NCBI GenBank assembly: GCA_007122745.1
Contig: SKTA01000173.1
Span: 1-5,403, forward strand
Length of the DNA: 5,403 nt
From: Bacteroidales bacterium
GTDB taxonomy: Bacteria; Bacteroidota; Bacteroidia; Bacteroidales; UBA7960
Direction of reading: 5' to 3'
Shown here piece by piece: positions 1-5,403 of the stretch (within the stretch, counting starts at the first letter, position 1; each line of letters begins with the position of its first letter). Position numbers and translations under genes: made by a program. A model generated the notes under the pieces. The model searched no databases and was not told the DNA's origin. It saw only the letters and a program-made list of their open reading frames with translations.

Positions 1-18
1 AAAACATACAAAACATAC
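1..18. repeat. Perfect 9-base tandem duplication at window edge
   Basis: The 9-mer AAAACATAC occurs twice head to tail (1-9 and 10-18). Nine bases is a whole number of codons, and the frame of the downstream channel gene reads through it as Asn-Ile-Gln-Asn-Ile-His. It may therefore be part of the channel's N-terminus, or part of a longer A-rich leader that the window edge cuts. Only two copies are visible, so significance is low. Confidence 0.5.
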
Positions 19-842
19 ATTTCAGCACAGAATCTTTCTTGGAGGTTCTGCAATTATTTGTAATGAGCTACGGTCTGAGGCTGATTGGTGCCATTGCTTT
101 TCTTATCATCGGACTCTGGATCGCCGGAAAACTTGGCAGGGTTTTTTACAACATATTGGAAAAAAGGAAGATCGACCCGTCATTTAGAGGCTTTGTGCGC
201 AGCCTTGTGGGCATTACCCTGAAAATTCTTGTGGTGATAAGTGTCATGGGGATGGCAGGCATTCAGATGACCTCGTTCATTGCCATTCTGGGTGCTGCAG
301 GCCTGGCCATTGGTTTGGCTCTATCCGGTACGCTGCAAAATTTCGCGGGAGGTGCTCTCATTCTGATCATCAAACCATTCAAGGTGGGAGACTTCATTGA
401 AGCACAGGGGTTCATGGGTACTGTTGAAGAGATCCAGATATTCAACACGCTGTTGAAAACACCCGATAACATCAGGGTGATCATACCCAATGGCGGCCTC
501 GCCACCGGATCCATGACCAATTACTCGACCAATGATACCCGACGGGCACAGTGGGTATTTGGAATTGCTTATGGCGACAGTTACCAAAAAGCCCAACAAA
601 TTCTGCAAAGAATCCTCGTTGAAGACCCAAGGGTACTCAAAGATCCGCCAATAAAAATTTTCCTGTCTGATCTGAACGACAGCTCTGTTGACATCACCGT
701 TAGGGCATGGGCAAATGCAGCCGATTTCTGGCCATTAAACTTTGATATCCGGGAAAAGGTTTATGATGCATTCGCAAAAGAGGGAATCAACATTCCATTC
801 CCGCAAATGGACGTGCATCTTCATAACAAAGAAAAAAAATAA
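3..842 (+). CDS. mscS: Small-conductance mechanosensitive channel, MscS family (5' end cut by window edge)
   Basis: This is an inner-membrane channel of the MscS family, which opens under membrane tension to release osmolytes after hypo-osmotic shock. Numbered from the TTG at 39, there are three membrane segments at about residues 11-30, 52-73 and 79-109. The third carries the Gly/Ala-rich pore pattern: Leu89 and Leu93 align with the E. coli MscS seal residues Leu105 and Leu109, and Gly97 with hinge Gly113. KPFKVGDFIE (112-121) opens the cytoplasmic beta domain, VIIPNG (147-152) follows, and IPFPQMDVHL (252-261) is the typical C-terminal strand. The frame is open to the window's left edge. 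In E. coli MscS the Tyr that opens TM1 is about residue 27; here it is residue 11 from the TTG at 39, or 23 from the edge. The true start therefore probably lies a few codons outside the window. The TTG at 39 and ATG at 63 are fallbacks; GGAGG at 41-45 is too far from 63 to decide. The gene ends 35 bases before xdhA on the same strand. A functional link to purine oxidation is not evident. Confidence 0.93.
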   Translation, partial: NIQNIHFSTESFLEVLQLFVMSYGLRLIGAIAFLIIGLWIAGKLGRVFYNILEKRKIDPSFRGFVRSLVGITLKILVVISVMGMAGIQMTSFIAILGAAGLAIGLALSGTLQNFAGGALILIIKPFKVGDFIEAQGFMGTVEEIQIFNTLLKTPDNIRVIIPNGGLATGSMTNYSTNDTRRAQWVFGIAYGDSYQKAQQILQRILVEDPRVLKDPPIKIFLSDLNDSSVDITVRAWANAADFWPLNFDIREKVYDAFAKEGINIPFPQMDVHLHNKEKK

Positions 843-877
843 TTATTTTTAGCCGGAAATAAGAGAGAACTATTCAT

Positions 878-2281
878 ATGACAACTTTTCTTTTAAATGA
901 TTCAATCATCAATACCGATGCACATCCGGGCACCACATTGCTAGACTTCATAAGGTACAGGCAAGTCCTGCCAGGAACAAAAATCGGTTGTCGTGAAGGG
1001 GACTGCGGAGCCTGCACTGTGCTGGAGGGACGCATGGATGAAGAAAAACTCCATTACCGGAGCATCGTATCGTGCCTGACACCACTGGGGAATGCCCACG
1101 GCAAACATATTGTTACGGTTGAGGGAATCAATATGGATGCCTGTTCCCCGGTACAGCAAGCGATGGTAGATCAAAATGGCACACAATGCGGGTTCTGTAC
1201 GCCCGGTTTTATCATGTCACTCACCGGACACACAATGGCCTACGAGCCATCCGAGGAAAAAAGTGCCATCGACTCGGTAAATGGAAATATTTGTCGCTGT
1301 ACCGGCTACAAATCTATAGAGAGAGCCGCCATCAGCATCTCAAAAATGTTAAAAGACAAAAACCCGAAAGATCCGCTAAACTGGCTGATACAGCATCATT
1401 TTCTGCCGTCCTACTTTAAGGAGATTCCCGAAAGGCTATCCAAAATCAAAAATCATCAGAACGCAAATACCGAAGTGCAACAAATCATCGGCGGAGGCAC
1501 TGATCTGATGGTTCAAAAACCGGATGCCGTTGCAGAAAGTTCATTGAATCTGTTCTTTGACAGATCAGACCTGAAAGAGATCCGCAGGGAAAACGATCAA
1601 ATCATGATTGGATCGGCGGCAACGGCAAACGATATCATGCATTCTGAGATCTTGAACAATTTGTTCTCCGATTTAAAAAAGCACTACAAACTGATCTCCT
1701 CCGATCCGATCCGAAACATGGGAACATTGGCGGGAAATATCGTGAACGCATCTCCCATTGCAGACCTGAGTATTTTCTTCCTGGCACTCGGGGCAAACCT
1801 CTTGCTTGACAAGGATGGGAAAGAGCGTGAACTGCCGTTAAAGGATTTCTTTCTTGGTTATAAACAGATGAACCTAAAGAAGGGTGAATACATTAAAAGT
1901 GTCTTTTTCCCATTACCTGTTGAGCCTTTGGGCTTCAATTTTGAAAAAGTAAGCAAACGAACCCATCTCGACATCGCCAGTGTTAACAGTGCAGCATATG
2001 TAAAAACTGAACAGAACACCATTACCGAATGCAGGTTGGCCGTTGGAGGGGTAAGTCCGGTTCCCCTGTTTTTAATGGAAAGCTCTGCCTTTCTGATTGG
2101 AAAGAAGCTGAATGCTGACACTTTGAGGGAAGCTGTCAATGTATTAAACAACGAGATAGCACCTATTAGCGACGTCCGGGGTTCAAAAGAATACAAAAGA
2201 CTCCTGGCGCGTCAATTGTTTTTCGCCCATTTCATTGAACTTTTTCCCGACCATTTTTCATTACAAGAACTTTTAAGATAA
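878..2281 (+). CDS. xdhA: Xanthine dehydrogenase small subunit (2x[2Fe-2S] + FAD)
   Basis: This is the electron-transfer subunit of a split, Rhodobacter-type xanthine dehydrogenase. It takes electrons from the molybdenum subunit through two iron-sulfur clusters to FAD and then to NAD+. At 467 residues it is a usual length for XdhA. The ferredoxin-like domain (about 1-80) has cluster ligands Cys38, Cys43, Cys46 and Cys66. The helical [2Fe-2S] domain (about 85-160) has Cys104, Cys107, Cys139 and Cys141 in the CGFCTPG and CRCTGY motifs. All eight ligands are present. A linker leads to a PCMH-type FAD domain from about 200, with IIGGGTDL (203-210) and the flavin loop MGTLAGNIVNASPIAD (281-296), which closely matches xanthine dehydrogenases. 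The C-terminal CODH-flavoprotein-like domain covers about 350-460. The ATG start at 878 puts the first beta strand directly at the N-terminus, as in the family. AGAGAG at 863-868 is at best a weak ribosome binding site. The gene lies 8 bases before xdhB and is almost certainly cotranscribed with it. Confidence 0.96.
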   Translation: MTTFLLNDSIINTDAHPGTTLLDFIRYRQVLPGTKIGCREGDCGACTVLEGRMDEEKLHYRSIVSCLTPLGNAHGKHIVTVEGINMDACSPVQQAMVDQNGTQCGFCTPGFIMSLTGHTMAYEPSEEKSAIDSVNGNICRCTGYKSIERAAISISKMLKDKNPKDPLNWLIQHHFLPSYFKEIPERLSKIKNHQNANTEVQQIIGGGTDLMVQKPDAVAESSLNLFFDRSDLKEIRRENDQIMIGSAATANDIMHSEILNNLFSDLKKHYKLISSDPIRNMGTLAGNIVNASPIADLSIFFLALGANLLLDKDGKERELPLKDFFLGYKQMNLKKGEYIKSVFFPLPVEPLGFNFEKVSKRTHLDIASVNSAAYVKTEQNTITECRLAVGGVSPVPLFLMESSAFLIGKKLNADTLREAVNVLNNEIAPISDVRGSKEYKRLLARQLFFAHFIELFPDHFSLQELLR

Positions 2282-2289
2282 CTTACACC

Positions 2290-4542
2290 ATGCAAAACAG
2301 AGATTCGATAGGACATGTGACGGGCAAATCGGTATATGTGGATGACATCCCGGAACAAAAAGGGACACTGTATGGCAAGGTGTTTGGTTCCCCCATAGCA
2401 CATGGGATTCTCAAAAAGATTGATGTTTCCGATGCTTTAAAAACACCTGGAGTGGAAGCCATACTTACAGCCGCCGACATTCCCGGCGAGAATCAGATTG
2501 GAGGCATCATTCCGGATGAGGTACTGTTTGCTGACGAGAAGGTGGAGTTTCATGGACAACCCATCGCCTTTGTGGTGGCAAAGGACGAACTGACCGCACG
2601 CAAGGCAGCTGCAAAAATTATTGCAGACATTGAGCCGCTCGAACCGATTACCGATCCGCGCATTGCCAAGGAAAAGGGTCTTTTACTTTTCCCGCCAAAC
2701 ACATTCAGCTCGGGTGACATTGATGCCGCATGGAAAGATTGTTTCCATGTCTTTTCGGGACAAGCCGAACTCAACGGACAGGAACATCTGTACATTGAAA
2801 CTCAGGGGGCTTACGCCTACCCCACCGAAAACGACGGGATAAAGATTCACTCCTCCACCCAGGGCCCTACCCACGTGCAGCACACCACAGCCCATGTGCT
2901 GGGAATACCTATGCACCGCGTCGAAGTGGATGTAACGCGTCTTGGCGGCGGATTTGGAGGTAAGGAAGACCAGGCAACAGCTTATGCCTGCATGGCTGCA
3001 CTGGCAGCGCGGAAACTCAAAAAGCCCGTGAAGGTGATCCTGCATCGCATGGATGACATGCAGATGACCGGGAAACGGCATCCTTACAGTGCCGATTACA
3101 GGATAGGACTGGATAAAGACTACAAGATCGTTGCTTACGAAGCAACTTTATACCAGAATGGTGGCGCAGCCTCTGACCTGAGTCCTGCAGTGCTCGACAG
3201 AAGTTTGTTTCACAGCACCAACACCTATTTCATTCCCAACACCAGGATAACGGGCTACAGCTGCAAAACGAACCTGCCTCCAAACACGGCATTTCGTGGT
3301 TTTGGCGGTCCACAGGGGATGTTCTTCATTGAAACAGCCATCGCAAGGGCAGCCCACGAGCTGAACATTCCGGCAAAAACCATCCAAAAGAAAAACTTAC
3401 TGCAGGAAAACGACTCTTTCCTGTATGGTCAGGTTGCGAAGCAGGTAAACATACAAAGCTGCTTTGACACCCTGAATAAACATGATGATTTGGATAGTCT
3501 TCAAAAAGAGGTGGACGACTTTAACAAAAACCATCAGTTGTTCAAGAAAGGGCTGGCCGTGATGCCCATCTGTTTTGGCATCTCATTCACAAAAACCACG
3601 ATGAACCAGGCACGTGCGCTGGTACACGTCTATCACGACGGCAGCATTGGCGTAAGCACGGGAGCCATAGAGATGGGCCAGGGGGTGAATACCAAGATGA
3701 TACAGGTGGCCGCGCAAACCTTTTCCGTTTCTCCTGACAGAGTGAAGGTCGAAACCACCAATACAACAAGAGTCAGCAACACTTCGCCAACCGCAGCAAG
3801 TTCCGGAGCAGATCTCAACGGTAAAGCCACCCAGATTGCCTGCACCGCCATCAGGGAGCGCCTTCTGGAACTCGCCGCTTCAAAACTGAATTCACAAAAA
3901 TCTGAGCTCTCAATCCTGAATGAATGGGTATATCAAGACAATAAGCAAACAACAATTCACTGGAATGAGCTCGTCAAGGAGGCATACCTCGAAAGAATCT
4001 GTCTGACGGAGAACGGCCACTATGCGACGCCGGTTGTCCATTTCAACACAAAAACAAAAAAAGGGCACCCTTTCGCTTATCACGTTTACGGTGCATCTGC
4101 CTGGCTGGTCACACTCGACTGCCTCAGGGGAACCTATACATTTGACAAGGTGGAGGTGGTTCACGACTTTGGCAACAGCATGAACTTCAACATCGACCGT
4201 GGACAGGCAGAAGGTGCGCTGGTCCAGGGACTCGGTTGGATGACCATGGAAGAGCTCAGTTACGATGCAGAAGGCGTCTTAAAATCAAACAGCCTGTCCA
4301 CCTATAAAATTCCAGACATCTACAGTGTGCCAAAAGAGCTGAACATTATTCCGCTTGCAGCAAATGGTCCTGAGCCTGCCATCCTGCGCTCGAAAGCGGT
4401 GGGTGAACCCCCGCTCATGTATGGCATCGGTGCTTATTTCGCGCTCTACAACGCCATCAAAGCGTTTAATCCCAAAGCCCCATTTGAAACGGACGCTCCC
4501 ATGACCCCGGAGAAGGCACTGATGTTGTTATATAAAGGTTGA
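2290..4542 (+). CDS. xdhB: Xanthine dehydrogenase large, molybdopterin-binding subunit
   Basis: This is the catalytic subunit, expected to hydroxylate hypoxanthine and xanthine to urate in the cytoplasm as an (XdhAB)2 complex with the upstream gene product. The 750 residues are slightly shorter than many XdhB proteins but complete at both ends. The N-terminus (HVTGKSVYVDDIP, 9-21) is the standard start of the molybdenum subunit. Active-site positions align at fixed spacing with bovine xanthine oxidoreductase: Gln191 (Q767), Phe222 (F798) and Glu226 (E802) in GGGFGGKE, Arg304 (R880) in DRSLFH, Arg336 (R912) and Phe338 (F914) in AFRGFGG, Phe433 (F1009) in FGISFT, and the base Glu706 (E1261) in KAVGEPP. 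Having both Glu226 and Arg304 separates xanthine dehydrogenase from aldehyde oxidase, which has Val and Met there. The segment around 530-580 is longer than in the bovine enzyme. The TGA stop at 4540-4542 lies inside the first hexamer of a tandem array that begins at 4537, so the final Gly codon and the stop are repeat sequence. Confidence 0.97.
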   Translation: MQNRDSIGHVTGKSVYVDDIPEQKGTLYGKVFGSPIAHGILKKIDVSDALKTPGVEAILTAADIPGENQIGGIIPDEVLFADEKVEFHGQPIAFVVAKDELTARKAAAKIIADIEPLEPITDPRIAKEKGLLLFPPNTFSSGDIDAAWKDCFHVFSGQAELNGQEHLYIETQGAYAYPTENDGIKIHSSTQGPTHVQHTTAHVLGIPMHRVEVDVTRLGGGFGGKEDQATAYACMAALAARKLKKPVKVILHRMDDMQMTGKRHPYSADYRIGLDKDYKIVAYEATLYQNGGAASDLSPAVLDRSLFHSTNTYFIPNTRITGYSCKTNLPPNTAFRGFGGPQGMFFIETAIARAAHELNIPAKTIQKKNLLQENDSFLYGQVAKQVNIQSCFDTLNKHDDLDSLQKEVDDFNKNHQLFKKGLAVMPICFGISFTKTTMNQARALVHVYHDGSIGVSTGAIEMGQGVNTKMIQVAAQTFSVSPDRVKVETTNTTRVSNTSPTAASSGADLNGKATQIACTAIRERLLELAASKLNSQKSELSILNEWVYQDNKQTTIHWNELVKEAYLERICLTENGHYATPVVHFNTKTKKGHPFAYHVYGASAWLVTLDCLRGTYTFDKVEVVHDFGNSMNFNIDRGQAEGALVQGLGWMTMEELSYDAEGVLKSNSLSTYKIPDIYSVPKELNIIPLAANGPEPAILRSKAVGEPPLMYGIGAYFALYNAIKAFNPKAPFETDAPMTPEKALMLLYKG

Positions 4543-4620
4543 GGTTGAGGTTGAGGTTGAGGTTGAGGTTGAGGTTAAGATTAAGATTAAGATTAAGATT
4601 AAGATTAAGATTAAGACTGA
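4537..4620 (+). repeat. Two-block hexamer tandem array overlapping the xdhB stop codon
   Basis: In register from 4537 there are six GGTTGA units (to 4572), one hybrid GGTTAA (4573-4578), six GATTAA units (4579-4614), then a decayed GACTGA (4615-4620) and possibly GCGTAA (4621-4626). The blocks differ by two G-to-A transitions per unit, and the hybrid carries only one. This is what copying and slippage from one ancestral unit would give. Because the unit is six bases, copy-number change cannot shift frame. In the xdhB frame every unit supplies a TGA or TAA stop. The other two + frames are open: one gives Glu-Val then Lys-Ile dipeptides, the other Arg-Leu throughout. The + strand contains no C from 4520 to 4616. 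GATTAAGATT recurs out of register at 4654-4663. No function can be assigned from sequence alone. Confidence 0.95.
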
Positions 4621-4630
4621 GCGTAAGCGA

Positions 4631-4657
4631 AGTCCCGAGAGTTTACGATTCGGGATT
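4631..4657 (+). other. Potential stem-loop 3' of the hexamer array
   Basis: AGTCCCGA (4631-4638) can pair with TCGGGATT (4650-4657), giving eight base pairs including one G-U, with an 11-base loop. The right arm overlaps the stray GATTAAGATT copy. No T-run follows, so it is not a standard intrinsic terminator. An alternative pairing of CGTAA (4622-4626) with TTACG (4643-4647) would compete with it. It could be an mRNA element, a dispersed palindromic repeat, or chance. Confidence 0.45.
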
Positions 4658-4668
4658 AAGATTTGTAG

Positions 4669-4688
4669 ACACAGGGTTTGACCTGTGT
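4669..4688 (+). other. Potential hairpin with a TTG codon in its loop
   Basis: ACACAGG (4669-4675) and CCTGTGT (4682-4688) are perfect inverted repeats of seven bases around the six-base loop GTTTGA. The most upstream possible start of the next gene, TTG at 4678, falls in this loop. The hairpin is followed by ACCGAAATATG, not a T-run, so it is unlikely to be a Rho-independent terminator. It could be a protein-binding dyad or leader structure. Confidence 0.5.
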
Positions 4689-4713
4689 ACCGAAATATGT
4701 TAAAGTTGAGATA

Positions 4714-5325
4714 TTGAAAGGAGTAAGACAATCATATTCAGCATTGATTCTCGCCGCTGGCCATTCCAGCCGGATGGGGGTTCCCAAAATGTTTCTAGAG
4801 GTTCGTCATGGGGTGTCTTTTTTGGATGCCTGCGTGGATGTTTTCATCAGCTTTGGCTGCAAGGAAGTATTGGTGGTTACAAGCCCCTCCTGCATGGAAC
4901 TGGTCGATTTAAAACCTTCCTGGACAGGAGTTGTGCGTCTGGTTCACAATACACATCCCGATTTTGGGCGTTTTTATTCGCTTCAATGTGGGTTAAAAGC
5001 TTTGTCCGAAATTAGACCGGTATTTATTCACAATGTAGACAATCCTTTTATTTCACTGGAGGTCTTATCTGCCTTGGCATCAAATGACAGCAAAGCATCG
5101 GTTATCCGTCCCTCTTTCAACAAGAAAAGGGGACATCCTGTATTGATCAGAAACAATGTTATCATAGACATGCTGTCTGAAAAAAATTATGCCCATAACC
5201 TGCGCGATTATCTCGCGAAATACGCCAATGCATCTGTTGCTGTGCAGAATACAGGTATCCTTCAAAACATCAACACACCCGAAGACTACAAAAAGATCAG
5301 ACAAAGGAATTGCGACCCGTCCTGA
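4714..5325 (+). CDS. MobA/MocA-like nucleotidyltransferase, probably for molybdenum cofactor
   Basis: This is a GT-A-fold NTP transferase of the MobA/MocA (E. coli YgfJ) group, whose members join CMP or GMP to molybdopterin. Numbered from the TTG at 4714 (203 residues; E. coli MocA is about 190), the nucleotide-binding loop LAAGHSSRMGVPK covers 13-25. A metal-binding Asp109 sits in NVDNPF where MocA proteins usually have GDMP. RGHPVLI (139-145) and NTPEDY (187-192) match the MocA-type C-terminal half. LAAG rather than LAGG favours a MocA-like, CTP-using enzyme over GTP-using MobA, but this is inference, and other small NTP transferases share these motifs. No in-frame ATG or GTG exists between the TAG at 4666 and the binding loop. 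TTG 4714 is chosen because it leaves about 12 residues before the first strand, as in the family. TTG 4678 (215 residues) sits in a hairpin loop; TTG 4744 cuts into the first strand. AAAGGAG at 4717-4723 resembles a ribosome binding site but has no in-frame start at proper distance. The 171-base gap after xdhB suggests separate or modulated expression. Confidence 0.85.
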   Translation: MKGVRQSYSALILAAGHSSRMGVPKMFLEVRHGVSFLDACVDVFISFGCKEVLVVTSPSCMELVDLKPSWTGVVRLVHNTHPDFGRFYSLQCGLKALSEIRPVFIHNVDNPFISLEVLSALASNDSKASVIRPSFNKKRGHPVLIRNNVIIDMLSEKNYAHNLRDYLAKYANASVAVQNTGILQNINTPEDYKKIRQRNCDPS

Positions 5326-5340
5326 ATTTTGTTTGCACTT

Positions 5341-5375
5341 TTCGTCTTTCTCTTTTCGTTATTCGTTTTTCCTAT
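5341..5375. repeat. Degenerate 7-base periodic T-rich tract
   Basis: Five successive heptads begin with TTC at 5341, 5348, 5355, 5362 and 5369: TTCGTCT, TTCTCTT, TTCGTTA, TTCGTTT and TTCCTAT. TTCCTAT recurs at 5382-5388. The tract lies just after the nucleotidyltransferase stop codon and upstream of the candidate promoter. It could be a decayed microsatellite or simple T-rich spacer. I see no hairpin before the T-runs that would make it an intrinsic terminator. Confidence 0.4.
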
Positions 5376-5385
5376 AAACATTTCC

Positions 5386-5393
5386 TATTTTTG
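5386..5393 (+). promoter_or_regulatory. Candidate Bacteroidota -7 element (TAnnTTTG)
   Basis: TATTTTTG at 5386-5393 matches the Bacteroidota sigma-A -7 consensus TAnnTTTG at every fixed position. It lies in the only clear intergenic stretch at the right edge and points to a gene beyond the window. No good -33 TTTG is found at the expected distance; the nearest T-rich sequence is TTCGTTTTT at 5362-5370. In AT-rich DNA a match of this length can arise by chance. Confidence 0.35.
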
Positions 5394-5403
5394 AGGTCCG
5401 ATT

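Noticed and set aside
843..862. TTATTT / AAATAA inverted repeat after the MscS gene as a terminator
   Set aside because: The stem would be only six A-T pairs with an eight-base loop and no following T-run, too weak for termination. TATTTTTA at 844-851 also misses the TAnnTTTG consensus by one base and lacks a -33 partner, so I did not call a promoter there.
1858..2196. 112-codon open frame on the minus strand inside xdhA
   Set aside because: It is antisense to the FAD and C-terminal domains of xdhA and shows no protein-family features.
2683..3081. 132-codon open frame on the minus strand inside xdhB
   Set aside because: It lies fully within the conserved molybdenum-binding region of xdhB and has no recognisable motif or independent start signal.
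2290..4542. Aldehyde oxidase or CO dehydrogenase large subunit as an alternative identity for XdhB
   Set aside because: Glu226 and Arg304 match the xanthine-specific Glu802 and Arg880 of the bovine enzyme, and the CO-dehydrogenase active-site Cys loop is not seen.
4537..4620. CRISPR array
   Set aside because: The units are six bases with no spacers between them, so this is a simple tandem repeat.
4669..4688. Intrinsic terminator after xdhB
   Set aside because: The hairpin is real on paper, but no T-run follows it.
4528..4731. Minus-strand reading frame with Ile-Leu and Thr-Ser dipeptide repeats
   Set aside because: It is the reverse complement of the hexamer array plus its leader. Its composition comes from the repeat, and nothing outside the repeat resembles a protein.

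Overview
The window holds four genes, all on the + strand: a MscS-type mechanosensitive channel (cut at its 5' end by the window edge), the small and large subunits of a split xanthine dehydrogenase (XdhA, XdhB), and a MobA/MocA-like nucleotidyltransferase probably linked to the molybdenum cofactor. The organism is probably a member of the Bacteroidota. This is inferred from the near absence of convincing Shine-Dalgarno sequences, a TAnnTTTG-type -7 promoter element at the right edge, short low-complexity tandem repeats between genes, and mid-range GC judged by eye. No rRNA or other taxonomic marker is present.

Layout: positions 3-842 carry the MscS channel. A 35-base gap follows, then xdhA (878-2281), an 8-base gap, and xdhB (2290-4542). 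The tight spacing of xdhA and xdhB fits one transcript, possibly including the channel gene. XdhA carries both [2Fe-2S] clusters and the FAD domain. XdhB carries the molybdopterin site with every xanthine-specific active-site residue I could align to bovine xanthine oxidoreductase. Together they should oxidise hypoxanthine and xanthine to urate.

The xdhB stop codon lies inside the first unit of a two-block hexamer array: six GGTTGA, one hybrid GGTTAA, six GATTAA, then decaying units (4537 to about 4626). Two potential stem-loops follow (4631-4657 and 4669-4688). The nucleotidyltransferase comes next and has no in-frame ATG or GTG start; only TTG codons are available. It resembles the enzymes that add CMP or GMP to molybdopterin, so it may serve XdhAB or another molybdoenzyme. 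No XdhC insertion chaperone is visible; if present it lies outside the window. The last 78 bases hold a T-rich degenerate 7-base periodic tract and a candidate promoter for a gene beyond the edge.

The protein-coding content is a recognisable purine-catabolism locus. The unusual part is the 171-base region between xdhB and the nucleotidyltransferase. I saw no tRNA, rRNA, CRISPR array, insertion sequence or phage gene.
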